Below, in pieces: positions 1 to 8,615 of a stretch of 64,000 nt of DNA. Origin of the DNA: Planktothrix sp. FACHB-1365 (GTDB lineage: Bacteria; Cyanobacteriota; Cyanobacteriia; Cyanobacteriales; Microcoleaceae); contig NZ_JACJSC010000026.1 in the NCBI RefSeq assembly GCF_014697575.1, positions 1 through 64,000 on the forward strand, written 5' to 3'. Position 1 is the stretch's first letter, and each line of letters opens with the position of its first letter. Both the position numbers and the translations under genes were made by a program. Under the pieces are notes generated by a model. It did no database searches, was not told where the DNA came from, and saw nothing but the letters and a program-made list of their open reading frames with translations.

Positions 1-1
1 A

Positions 2-103
2 TTAAAGATGGACAGGGATCTAAATGGTGCGCGAGGGATTTTCCTTCGTGCATTGGTTGATACGCCTTGGTTAAGAAATTATCTTAACTTATGTATTTGT
101 TAA
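2..103 (+). CDS. TnpB-like (IS200/IS605 OrfB) protein, C-terminal tail only
   Basis: This open frame enters from the left edge and stops with TAA at 101-103. Its 33 visible residues contain DRDLNGARG followed by a short tail. The DRDxNGAR pattern is the conserved third RuvC-like motif of TnpB/IS605 OrfB proteins, the RNA-guided nucleases of these transposons. The zinc finger and the rest of the nuclease would lie outside the window, so intactness cannot be judged. Only 28 bases separate its stop from the convergent kinase stop, leaving little room for a transposon right end. The call rests on one motif and is moderate in confidence. Confidence 0.6.
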   Translation, partial: LKMDRDLNGARGIFLRALVDTPWLRNYLNLCIC

Positions 104-131
104 CAAATGTTAGCAAAAAAGTATCGGTCGT

Positions 132-3100
132 TTACTGATTACGGCTTAATTGCTCTTGCAAGGCAATTTTGACTTTCTCAAACTCGATTTCAATTTGGCC
201 ATAAATCGTTTCACTTTCACTTTGGGGTAAGAGATTTTGAGCTTGATTACAGTGACGAGCGAGGAGTTCTAATTTTTGACATTGTTCTGATAAGTTGAAA
301 GCACCGAGAGTCCCACTAATGGATTTTAAAGAATGAGCCGCTGGTTGTAATTCCTGAGCATCCAGATTAGCAATTGCAACGGCGATCGCTTCTAACAATT
401 CCGGGGCGGTATGAAAGTAAATCTCAATCACTTCTTCTAAAGCTTCTACTTCCCTTAAACCCTGTAACACTTTATGATCTAAAATGGGGGGGTTGGGACT
501 GATGAGGGTTAAAGGATAGGGGGAATTTAAAACTCCATTATATGTTTTATAGTTGGTTATTTCTGAGTCTAAGGTAACGGCAAGTTCTTGAAGCGGTTGA
601 CATTTACTCAGAACTTGGATCAATTGTTCCATGCGAATGGGCTTACTAATATAGTCATCCATACCTGCATTAATACATTCATTGCGATCGCTTTCCATAG
701 CATTTGCCGTTACCGCAATAATTCGAGGTCGCATCATTTGAGATTTTTGGGAATTTCCATATAATTTTTGAATCTGACGGGACGCTTCTAACCCATCCAT
801 TTCCGGCATTTGCATATCCATCAAAATCACATCATAGGGTTGGCGACGTAACGCCTCTAAGACTTCAAAACCGTTTCCAGCGACATCCGCCCGATATCCC
901 ATCCGTTGTAAAATTTGTAAGGCAACTTTTTGATTAACCAGATGATCTTCGGCTAATAAAATCCGTAAAGGTAATTTCTCCGCTAATAACGGAATATCCT
1001 GGGATGTTCGCAAAGTTCCTCGATTTCGACTATGTAAATAAGTTTGACTTTGAACATGAACCTCTAAAGGTTCGCCGCCTAAAATATTAATTAAAACGTT
1101 GTAAAGTTGGGATTGTTTAATCGGTTTATTCAAACAAGCCGCAATTTCAATCGATTTAGATTTCCCTAAGTTTTTCCCCCCCACAGACGTTAATAAAATT
1201 AAAGGTAAATTTTGACAGGAGGGTAACTGACGAATTTGTTTTGCTAAGGTTAATCCATCCATAGCCGCCATTTGCATTTCAATAATGGCAACATCAAACT
1301 GTTTGCGGTGTAAAAAGTCCAACGCTCTCGTCCCATTTTTAACAGTTTGACTTGACATTCCCCAAGCTTGGGTTTGTAACTTTAACATTTGGCGACTGCT
1401 GCTGTTATCATCTACAATTAATAATCGTTTTCCGGCTAATTCATGCAGGGTTGACCATTCAGAAGATAAATTAGAACAGGACTGAGCTAAAACCGTAAAA
1501 TAGAACGTTGAACCTTTACAAGTTTTTTTGATTTTTTCCGTTTTATTGTCCTCCTCATCTCCGCCTTCTCCCTCTAATAAACAAAAGGAATCTAAAGATT
1601 GTTCCAGTTTAAAATTAGCTGGGGGATCTCCGGCTGTTGCGCCTTGACTTTCGACCCACATTTGCCCCCCCATGAGTTCAGCTAATCGTTTACTAATGGC
1701 TAATCCTAAACCGGTACCCCCATATTGACGATTAATTGAAGAATCTACTTGACTAAAGGACTGAAATAAACGTTCCATTCCGGTCGGAGAAATGCCAATT
1801 CCCGTATCCTGAACAGCCACTTTAATTTCATAATAAGAACAAGGAAGGGGATAATGAATTGAACTGTCTTGATGGGGGTATTTTTCTTCGTTAATCTCTT
1901 TTTCCGAGATGGAGTCATCCAGTTTTTCTGCGGTGACAGACACGACTACTTCTCCCGACTCCGTAAATTTCACCGCATTACTTAAAAGATTAACTAAAAT
2001 TTGGCGTAATCTTGCCATATCCCCAATAATTTGATTAGGGGTACACGGATCAATTAAATAAACTAAATCAAGATTTTTACTCGCCGCCTTGGTTACTAAT
2101 AAATCTAGGGATTCTTCAATACAAGTTCTTAAATTAAAGGGATGATTTTCTAAATCCAACTTTCCTGATTCAATTTTAGAAAAATCTAAAATATCATTAA
2201 TTAAACATAATAACGCATCACTACTACTGCGAATCGTTTCTACAAAATCTTGCTGCATGGGGGTTAAGGGGGTATCCAAAAGTAACCCGGTCATCCCAAT
2301 GACAGCATTCATCGGAGTCCGAATTTCATGACTCATAGTGGCTAAAAATTCACTTTTTGCCCGGGTTGCGGCTAAAGCTTGATCCCGTGCTTTTGCTAAA
2401 GCCGTTGCTGTTTCTTGACGTTCAATTTCACCCCCTATCCATTGAGCCATTAATTTTAACAAATCTCGATCCACCGCTTGAAAAGGGTCAGATAAGGGTT
2501 GAGAACTCCAAAAACAGAGGGTTCCATAAACCTCTCCTTCAACAATCACTGGAGTTCCCATATATGCTTCAATAGGGAAATTTTTATAAGCGGGACAAAA
2601 AGACAAACCAGAAAATTTAATAGATTCAAAATAAAGGGGTTGTTTTGATTGAATTGTAATTTTACAAAAGGTATCTTCTAATTTATAAATCTGTCCCTTT
2701 TGAATTGAATCATTGGGAGAAACAACGGCAATAATATGATAAAAATAGTTTTTCTCTTCCGATAGTTCTAATGCGGAGGAAGGGTCAAGTGTTACCTGGG
2801 ATAAAATACCATATTCTAAACCAAATTTAGTACAGCCTAATTCTAAAATTTGTTGCAGTCGTGTTTCAAAATTTAAGTCTTGACAAGACGTAATTTGATA
2901 CAGGGATCGAATCGAGGCTTCACTGTCTTGAAGTTGTTGTTCTCGTTGTTTACGTTCACTAATATCGCGGGATACCCCAATAATTTCCTGAACGCTTCCT
3001 GTGGTAGAATTACGAATGGCACTACTGGTGGTTTCAAACCAAATATAATCGCCGTTTTTATGACAAATTCGATATTCTATCGTGTAGATAACATTCTGTT

Positions 3101-4400
3101 GTAAAATAATTCGATAAGCTTTAACAATCACATCTAAATCATCAGGATAGATGAAATAGGGTAAGGCTTTTCCCACTAATTCTTCCGGTTCATATCCTAA
3201 TAACGTCCGACAAGCGGGAGACGCATATAAAAAGACTCCTTCTGGAGAATGGCGGGTAATCATATCTGTAGAGTTTTCCGCCATGAGACGATAGCGCTGT
3301 TCACTTTCCTGTCCTTGAGATTGAGCATCTGCTAAAGCTTGTAACATTCCATTAATCGCCTCCGCCAAACTGGATAATTCATCCTCTCCATTAACATCAA
3401 TTCTTAAGGCTAAATTCCCACTTTCCCCAATTTCATTAACCGCAGTATTGAGATCAGTTAGACGAGATAACACTAATTTTTCGATTAATAATAGGGTGAT
3501 CCCTCCAAAAACTAACCCAACTACAAATAAAAATAATGTGAAATAAGCTAAAGTTGTTTGACCTTGTTTATAAATCGGACGATGAACTTTAACCCGTAAA
3601 AATAATTTCGGTTGACCATATAAATCCCCTACGGGAACCGATGCGATCGCCATTTCTGTATTCAAAGATTCCAGGCGAATGGCTTGGGTTGCAATAATGT
3701 CTTCCGTATAAGGTTGGGTTTGAGGAAATAATAAAAATTTATGATTTTCTGTGTCTTGAGTAATGGAGTCAACGGTTAAGGAGAGTTGAGTAATATCAGC
3801 TAATCGTTCAATTTCTGTTCCGGTCAAATACCGTCCTAAAATTAATACTCCTCGGCTTGGGCCCGATGCGGTACTGGTTAAAATCGGTCGGGCGACTACT
3901 AATAAAGGACTTTCAGGTAAAACAATAATACCTTGAATGGCAATGGGTGATAAATCTGATGGTTTGAGACTCGCTAAAAGGGGACTTTTTAAGGTAAGAT
4001 GGGAAGATAGACTCGAGGGAATCGGTATTTCTTGGTGACGTTGCAAATCAAATCCTTTACTAAAAACAATTTCTCCTTGAGGATTGATTAAAATAAATAA
4101 ATTCAGCCGCAGATCTGTAAAGGAGGTATCTACTAAGTTAGAAACCACATATTGATCGTTGTGAGCATCAATAAAGCGATAGGTATCATCCCATTTTGCT
4201 TGATCCTGAGCGATAATATCTAAACTATCTAAGTCATCATTAATCGCATTTAAAGCTCGCACTACATCTTGACGGACATACCGACTTTCCAGATGGCGGA
4301 AATCATGCACCAGCAACATCGATGCGGTAAGATACATAGCCACGATTAACCCAATCAGGGCTGCACCTATAATGAGCAGTGTTTTCTTTCGCAATTTCAT
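132..4400 (-). CDS. Hybrid sensor histidine kinase (sensor-HAMP-PAS-GAF-HisKA-HATPase-REC-REC-HPt)
   Basis: This 1422-residue membrane-anchored hybrid kinase passes a signal through a multistep phosphorelay. A transmembrane helix lies near residues 8-30, then an extracytoplasmic sensor region resembling CHASE4, a second helix near 285-310, HAMP, PAS (about 370-485) and GAF (about 500-655). The HisKA domain carries the phosphorylatable His691 in MSHEIRTPMN, and the ATPase domain has a GTGLGLAIS box. Two receiver domains follow: the second has the normal Asp1195 (MDMQMPEMDG). The first has Glu1041 at the acceptor position (IIEMQMAAMDG), so it probably cannot be phosphorylated. A C-terminal HPt domain carries His1356 (AAHSLKS). 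No response regulator lies beside it, so the output is unknown. Confidence 0.93.
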   Translation of the reverse strand: MKLRKKTLLIIGAALIGLIVAMYLTASMLLVHDFRHLESRYVRQDVVRALNAINDDLDSLDIIAQDQAKWDDTYRFIDAHNDQYVVSNLVDTSFTDLRLNLFILINPQGEIVFSKGFDLQRHQEIPIPSSLSSHLTLKSPLLASLKPSDLSPIAIQGIIVLPESPLLVVARPILTSTASGPSRGVLILGRYLTGTEIERLADITQLSLTVDSITQDTENHKFLLFPQTQPYTEDIIATQAIRLESLNTEMAIASVPVGDLYGQPKLFLRVKVHRPIYKQGQTTLAYFTLFLFVVGLVFGGITLLLIEKLVLSRLTDLNTAVNEIGESGNLALRIDVNGEDELSSLAEAINGMLQALADAQSQGQESEQRYRLMAENSTDMITRHSPEGVFLYASPACRTLLGYEPEELVGKALPYFIYPDDLDVIVKAYRIILQQNVIYTIEYRICHKNGDYIWFETTSSAIRNSTTGSVQEIIGVSRDISERKQREQQLQDSEASIRSLYQITSCQDLNFETRLQQILELGCTKFGLEYGILSQVTLDPSSALELSEEKNYFYHIIAVVSPNDSIQKGQIYKLEDTFCKITIQSKQPLYFESIKFSGLSFCPAYKNFPIEAYMGTPVIVEGEVYGTLCFWSSQPLSDPFQAVDRDLLKLMAQWIGGEIERQETATALAKARDQALAATRAKSEFLATMSHEIRTPMNAVIGMTGLLLDTPLTPMQQDFVETIRSSSDALLCLINDILDFSKIESGKLDLENHPFNLRTCIEESLDLLVTKAASKNLDLVYLIDPCTPNQIIGDMARLRQILVNLLSNAVKFTESGEVVVSVTAEKLDDSISEKEINEEKYPHQDSSIHYPLPCSYYEIKVAVQDTGIGISPTGMERLFQSFSQVDSSINRQYGGTGLGLAISKRLAELMGGQMWVESQGATAGDPPANFKLEQSLDSFCLLEGEGGDEEDNKTEKIKKTCKGSTFYFTVLAQSCSNLSSEWSTLHELAGKRLLIVDDNSSSRQMLKLQTQAWGMSSQTVKNGTRALDFLHRKQFDVAIIEMQMAAMDGLTLAKQIRQLPSCQNLPLILLTSVGGKNLGKSKSIEIAACLNKPIKQSQLYNVLINILGGEPLEVHVQSQTYLHSRNRGTLRTSQDIPLLAEKLPLRILLAEDHLVNQKVALQILQRMGYRADVAGNGFEVLEALRRQPYDVILMDMQMPEMDGLEASRQIQKLYGNSQKSQMMRPRIIAVTANAMESDRNECINAGMDDYISKPIRMEQLIQVLSKCQPLQELAVTLDSEITNYKTYNGVLNSPYPLTLISPNPPILDHKVLQGLREVEALEEVIEIYFHTAPELLEAIAVAIANLDAQELQPAAHSLKSISGTLGAFNLSEQCQKLELLARHCNQAQNLLPQSESETIYGQIEIEFEKVKIALQEQLSRNQ

Positions 4401-4742
4401 GGCGGTGTGACCTTAGACGTGCTATTGAGCAATTAACGAGGTTGTATTTGCACCCATCCTCTAAAAACAGTGATTTTGGATCTAGGGAGATGTGGACATC
4501 AACAGTTACACCGATTTAAAGGGTTTAACGGGAGTTCCACAGATAGAATTTCTATCTTTTACTTTTATTGTATCTTGGCTTTTAGAGTCCATAGAAATGC
4601 TCTTAAAACCTGTCGGATCACTGTCTCTGTTCCGGTTCTGTACAGCAGTCAAGAGTAAAACCGTTAACCTTAAAACTGACGGTTAAGATCGAGTGTAGGG
4701 AATGAAGCCAGACCAATGAGGTTGGACAATCGCTGAATCAAA
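4401..4742. other. Intergenic gap, no supported gene
   Basis: This 342-base gap separates the kinase start from the DUF4079 gene. It presumably holds the kinase promoter. Two overlapping short open frames on the plus strand have no good ribosome binding site and no recognisable protein features. I see no convincing repeat or terminator. Confidence 0.4.
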
Positions 4743-5180
4743 TTAAGGTAAATATTTCTGGACAATCACCCACCCGGATAAAGAAACCGCAGTAAAGGCA
4801 AAAAATAAACCGATATTCAAACTAATATGAAGCGATCGCGCCCAAGGATTTTTAGGATTAATTTGGGTGGCACTCCACGCTGATCCTAACACTAAACTCA
4901 CCACAATTAATCCAGCTGCCAAATGAATCGAATGGCCTAAACTGCCATAATATCCAAGGGTTCCCACTAAACCAATGGCCAGTAAAGCCAAAACTAAACA
5001 CACCATCCCCCCACCGACAAAATAATGGAGGGTTCTCAGTTTCTTGGGTCGAGGTTGTTTACTTTGGCGTGAATACAGCATCCATCCCCCGGTCATCGCT
5101 AAGACGAAGTAAGCGAACACCGAACATCCCATTGACCAAGCCGCAATTTTCCACAACCACAAAAACGACGGTAAATTCAT
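4743..5180 (-). CDS. DUF4079 family membrane protein
   Basis: This 145-residue protein has four predicted membrane helices: an N-terminal one ending near residue 34, then helices around 50-75, 80-102 and 118-140. Conserved histidines sit near helix ends (LHYFVGGG, GHSIHLAAG, LHISLNIG), as in the DUF4079 family of cyanobacteria and plants. Histidines in helices suggest a haem-binding or cytochrome b561-like fold, but that is inference and no function is established. It stands alone on the minus strand, followed downstream by the kinase after a 342-base gap. Confidence 0.7.
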   Translation of the reverse strand: MNLPSFLWLWKIAAWSMGCSVFAYFVLAMTGGWMLYSRQSKQPRPKKLRTLHYFVGGGMVCLVLALLAIGLVGTLGYYGSLGHSIHLAAGLIVVSLVLGSAWSATQINPKNPWARSLHISLNIGLFFAFTAVSLSGWVIVQKYLP

Positions 5181-5223
5181 ATAGCAATCCTATTTGATTT
5201 GTATCCAAAATTTGGGTTCAAAA

Positions 5224-5247
5224 GGGAACCGGGAACCGGGAACCGGG
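5224..5247. repeat. Heptamer repeat (GGGAACC)n
   Basis: There are three and a half tandem copies of GGGAACC. They lie upstream of the DUF4079 gene and are roughly complementary to the TGTTCCC array at 5401-5435, so the two could pair around a 153-base loop. Confidence 0.8.
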
Positions 5248-5400
5248 ATAATAGTTCTGGCTGTTTCATATCAGTTTTAAATTATTACAATCTATTTGGG
5301 ATTGCTATATTGCCCCCGTAGGGTGATCTATCACAGTACACACACGTTTTATTAACAGTTATGATTATTAATCTTATTAAAAAACTAGAAAATTAAAATC

Positions 5401-5435
5401 TGTTCCCTGTTCCCTATTCCCTGTTCCCTGTTCCC
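5401..5435. repeat. Heptamer repeat (TGTTCCC)n
   Basis: There are five tandem seven-base units, four of them TGTTCCC and one TATTCCC. The array sits just beyond the 3' end of the SRPBCC gene. The same motif recurs at 20164-20179 and, as its complement, at about 33656-33670. Confidence 0.85.
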
Positions 5436-5446
5436 TCCTTCCAACA

Positions 5447-5899
5447 TTAATTCAAAGAACCACTATAGGATTCTATGGCATAATCTCGAAACCGTTCTAA
5501 ATCCTTTTGAATGGTAGACTCCACCACACCACCCAAAAACAAATTATCCATGAGTTGGCCTAAAATTCCAGGTATCGCATAAGAAATTGTCAATTTAACA
5601 ATACTACTCCCATGTCGATCATAAAACCGAATTGCGCCTCGATTCGGCAAACCATCCACTGATTCCCATTGAATAATTTGATTAGGAATTTGTTTCAAAA
5701 TTCGAGATAACCAACTAAATTCAAAATTCCCCGTTGCTAATTTCCAGCGAGATAAATCAGGATTATCCTCTAAAATTGTAACCGAATCAATCCATTTCAT
5801 CCAACGCGGCATTTGTTCCAAATCTGACCATAAATTCCAAGAGATATCAATCGGAACGGGAACTTCAACTTGAACACTATGTTCTAACCAATCAGTCAT
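5447..5899 (-). CDS. SRPBCC family protein (polyketide cyclase/START-like)
   Basis: This 150-residue protein has the SRPBCC layout. It opens with an EVPVPIDISWNLWSDLEQMPRWMKWI helix-grip segment, followed by alternating strands and a long C-terminal helix (about residues 120-145). Members bind hydrophobic ligands in a deep cavity. It lies just downstream of the zeta-carotene desaturase gene on the same strand, about 100 bases apart. A lipid or carotenoid-related role is therefore plausible but is only inferred from position. No catalytic residues can be assigned. Confidence 0.8.
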   Translation of the reverse strand: MTDWLEHSVQVEVPVPIDISWNLWSDLEQMPRWMKWIDSVTILEDNPDLSRWKLATGNFEFSWLSRILKQIPNQIIQWESVDGLPNRGAIRFYDRHGSSIVKLTISYAIPGILGQLMDNLFLGGVVESTIQKDLERFRDYAIESYSGSLN

Positions 5900-5919
5900 A
5901 ATATTGAATGATGTAATAT

Positions 5920-5985
5920 AGAAACCGGGTTTCTGAAGGATATATGTTAATTTTATCCTAAATTACGATTAGAAACCCGGTTTCT
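5920..5985. repeat. Inverted repeat AGAAACCGGGTTTCT / AGAAACCCGGTTTCT
   Basis: Two 15-base arms, each itself nearly palindromic, lie at 5920-5934 and 5971-5985 with a 36-base spacer. They sit between crtQ and the SRPBCC gene. A second copy of the element, with a shorter spacer, lies at 30870-30914. Confidence 0.85.
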
Positions 5986-6001
5986 TTAACCTGATCAATT
6001 C

Positions 6002-7468
6002 TTAAACAACGACAGGAGAAGGTTTAAGCGGAGGAAAGGGACTTTCTAATATCGCTTTAGCCGCTTGTCGTCCCGAAATCGTTGCCCCTTCCATACTATC
6101 AATATAATCTTGTTGTGTGTAACTTCCGGCTAAAAAGAAATTAGCAACGGGAGTTTTTTGACTCGGACGATAGGCATCCATTCCCGGCCCTTCTCGATAT
6201 AAAGATTGAGCTAATTTCACCACACTATACCAAGTCATATTGAGTTCACGGGAACTGGGAAATAAATCCTGAACTTGTTTCAAAACGTGCTGGGCAATTT
6301 CTTCGTTATTTTGTTTAATAAAGGGATCACCCGGAGTTAACACTAACTGCAATAAAGATCCCTGTCCTTCTCGATAATAATCCGCCGGACTCGATAACGC
6401 TAAATCGGAAAAACAGGAGAAATCAGCATCGGCTGTATATAATAAATTATCAATGCCTGCGGCTTCTTTGAGTTGTTGACGTTTTTCAGGATCATTTAAT
6501 TCCGTTACCCAACCATCAAAACGCAGTTGAACCGTGGCAACGGGAACCGCTTCTAATTTATAAATCTTGTCAAATTCTGACCATTTGCGCCAAGCCGCAG
6601 GAATCATTTTCTGCACACCCGGAACATCGCCAGCACAAACATAAGCATCTGCAACAATGGTTTCTTCCGTTTCTCCTTTGGCGACCACCATTCCAGTAAC
6701 ATAGGTTTTCCCGTCAATTTCCTCAAATTGCAGTTCTCGAACTCGACGGCGAGTATGAATTTTTGCCCCCCGTTGTTCTAAATAATTGACAATAGGTTTA
6801 TGCAAATATTCTGCTGGAGATCCTTCCAACATTCGCAGCACAGATGCCTCTGTTTTTGCGGCAAAAAATTGAAAAATTGTTAACATACACCGAGCGGAAA
6901 TATTCTCGGTATCGATAAATCCTAACGCATAAGCAATGGGGTTCCACATCCGTTTTAAACTACCTTCAGAACCCCCATGACTGCGAAACCAGTCGGCAAA
7001 ACTCACCCGATCTAATTCGCGGATAATTTTCATCGCTCCTTCAAAGTCTACCAACCCGCGAACAATGGGGCTAGTTCCTAACGCAATAGCATTTTGCAGT
7101 TTATCAATTACGGAGAGTTGGGAGGTGGTAAAAAAGGCTTTTAACCCGTTAAAAGGTGCCCCGGTAATGAAGCGAAAGTCTAAACTTCCGGTCTGTCCCC
7201 CTCGGTTAATAAAAATGTGGGTATGGTCTTTTAACCGGAGGTTGTCAATAGCGCCCACCTTTCGCATCAGTTCAAATAAGTTATAGTAGCAGCCGAAAAA
7301 GACGTGCAACCCCATTTCAATATGGTTACCATCGGCATCTATCCAACTGCTGACTTTCCCCCCCACAAAGGGACGAGATTCAAAAATTTCAACGTCGTGT
7401 CCGGCATCTACGAGGTCTATTGCCGTAGTCATGCCTGCTAAACCTGCTCCTGCGATCGCAACCCGCAT
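6002..7468 (-). CDS. crtQ: 9,9'-di-cis-zeta-carotene desaturase
   Basis: This 488-residue FAD enzyme is of the plant and cyanobacterial CrtQ/ZDS type. It converts zeta-carotene through neurosporene to lycopene in the carotenoid pathway, at the membrane. The N-terminus has the dinucleotide-binding motif [14 protein letters not shown], followed by [17 protein letters not shown]. The C-terminus has the FAD-contact region [19 protein letters not shown]. Length and the motif [11 protein letters not shown] match ZDS rather than phytoene desaturase. The ATG at 7468 immediately precedes the FAD motif, so the start is well placed. The SRPBCC gene follows it. Confidence 0.95.
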   Translation of the reverse strand: MRVAIAGAGLAGMTTAIDLVDAGHDVEIFESRPFVGGKVSSWIDADGNHIEMGLHVFFGCYYNLFELMRKVGAIDNLRLKDHTHIFINRGGQTGSLDFRFITGAPFNGLKAFFTTSQLSVIDKLQNAIALGTSPIVRGLVDFEGAMKIIRELDRVSFADWFRSHGGSEGSLKRMWNPIAYALGFIDTENISARCMLTIFQFFAAKTEASVLRMLEGSPAEYLHKPIVNYLEQRGAKIHTRRRVRELQFEEIDGKTYVTGMVVAKGETEETIVADAYVCAGDVPGVQKMIPAAWRKWSEFDKIYKLEAVPVATVQLRFDGWVTELNDPEKRQQLKEAAGIDNLLYTADADFSCFSDLALSSPADYYREGQGSLLQLVLTPGDPFIKQNNEEIAQHVLKQVQDLFPSSRELNMTWYSVVKLAQSLYREGPGMDAYRPSQKTPVANFFLAGSYTQQDYIDSMEGATISGRQAAKAILESPFPPLKPSPVVV

Positions 7469-7540
7469 TTGTTAGACTGCCCTTTTCCTTAACCATTTGT
7501 TTACAGATTGTAACAAAAAGCGGGCACATTCAATCATGAC

Positions 7541-8176
7541 TTAGGCTGGGGTGCTTCCACTTCCTTCAAATAATGCGATCGCACTGAAAACCAGAAATAG
7601 ACAACCGCCAATGGCTGTAATGGTACGTTCTGATAATCTTCCGGCGATTAATTTCCCCCCTAATACCGCAATTGCCGCACAAATTGTATGTCCGACAATT
7701 CCTCCTAGGATAACTCCATAGGGATTATGAAAGGTGGCTAAGGCGATGGTGGCAATTTGAGTGCGATCGCCCCATTCGGCTGCAAAGGTTAATATAAACG
7801 ATTCTAATAAAGTTCCCCATTTAGTTTTTCCGATCACAAACTTCTGATCCGCTTTTTTGACGACTTCTAAGGCTTCTTCTTGTTCATCATGACTACCCGC
7901 TTCTGGAGCCATTTTACTAGCATCATATAACAGTTTAAATCCGAACAAGGCAAACAAAACAATTTCGGCGTAGTGAATATAAATTGGCGGTAAGAACGAA
8001 AAGACCCGTCCCACAGCAACGGAAAGAACGGTCATGGTTGCTAATGCCGCGACTACCCCAGCAAACACCATTTTTCTATCATATTTTGATGATAAAATAA
8101 CCGCAATAAAAAATGTTTTATCGCCCAGTTCTGAAATAGTAATGAGTAAGAGCGCGGCAGTAAAAGCTGTCAACAT
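7541..8176 (-). CDS. TMEM165/GDT1 family cation transporter (UPF0016)
   Basis: This 211-residue integral membrane protein has two copies of the family signature E-x-G-D-K/R: ELGDKTF near residue 16 and EWGDRTQ near residue 137. Each lies in a hydrophobic three-helix half, and the halves are joined by an acidic loop around residues 88-110. Family members move Mn2+ and Ca2+ out of the cytosol. The cyanobacterial relatives export manganese to the thylakoid lumen or periplasm, which matters for photosystem II. Substrate choice here is inferred from the family. It is a single gene downstream of the malQ divergence. Confidence 0.9.
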   Translation of the reverse strand: MLTAFTAALLLITISELGDKTFFIAVILSSKYDRKMVFAGVVAALATMTVLSVAVGRVFSFLPPIYIHYAEIVLFALFGFKLLYDASKMAPEAGSHDEQEEALEVVKKADQKFVIGKTKWGTLLESFILTFAAEWGDRTQIATIALATFHNPYGVILGGIVGHTICAAIAVLGGKLIAGRLSERTITAIGGCLFLVFSAIALFEGSGSTPA

Positions 8177-8615
8177 GATTTCAATAAGATGAAACAGGAT
8201 TGATGAAAGCGGATAATCAGACTTTCATTTTTATTTTACCCTAAAACGGATTTATTTTTAAGTATTTCTATCGGTTTAATTTTGTCTTTTTCATAAATGA
8301 ATCATTATAAATTCATAATGAATTCATTTTTATAAAATTACAAAAATAATATCAAATCCCTTTATAGATGCTACAGATGATCCCCTCTGTAGAGACGTTC
8401 CATGGAACGTCTCTACAGGGGAGGGGGGATTTCTATCTAAAGTCAGAAAAAATCTCACCTTTCGTTAATTTTCCGTCCCCTTGATAAAATTTATGGAACA
8501 GGATCTTCCTCTTAGTCGTAAGATCAAAAGATGGATATCAGATGTTGATTTGCTTTCCATCTGCAACTTCACTTGATCCCTGACCCATTGCGATTACCTT
8601 TTATCCTTAATTCTT
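8177..8615. other. Divergent intergenic region between the TMEM165-type gene and malQ
   Basis: This 439-base region must hold promoters for the transporter (minus) and malQ (plus). It is AT-rich on the left, with several ATTCAT/ATGAAT inverted words around 8290-8335. It also holds the 32-base perfect palindrome annotated at 8387-8418. I see no gene. Confidence 0.5.
8387..8418. repeat. 32-bp perfect palindrome, GTAGAGACG...CGTCTCTAC family
   Basis: The half-site CTGTAGAGACGTTCCA is followed by its exact reverse complement. Variants with the same GTAGAGACG and CCATGG core lie at 48720-48747 and inside nifD at 43759-43786. This marks a dispersed palindromic repeat family. Confidence 0.9.

Noticed and set aside
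4470-4686. Two overlapping short ORFs upstream of the hybrid kinase
   Set aside because: They overlap each other in different frames, have no good start signals and no recognisable protein features.
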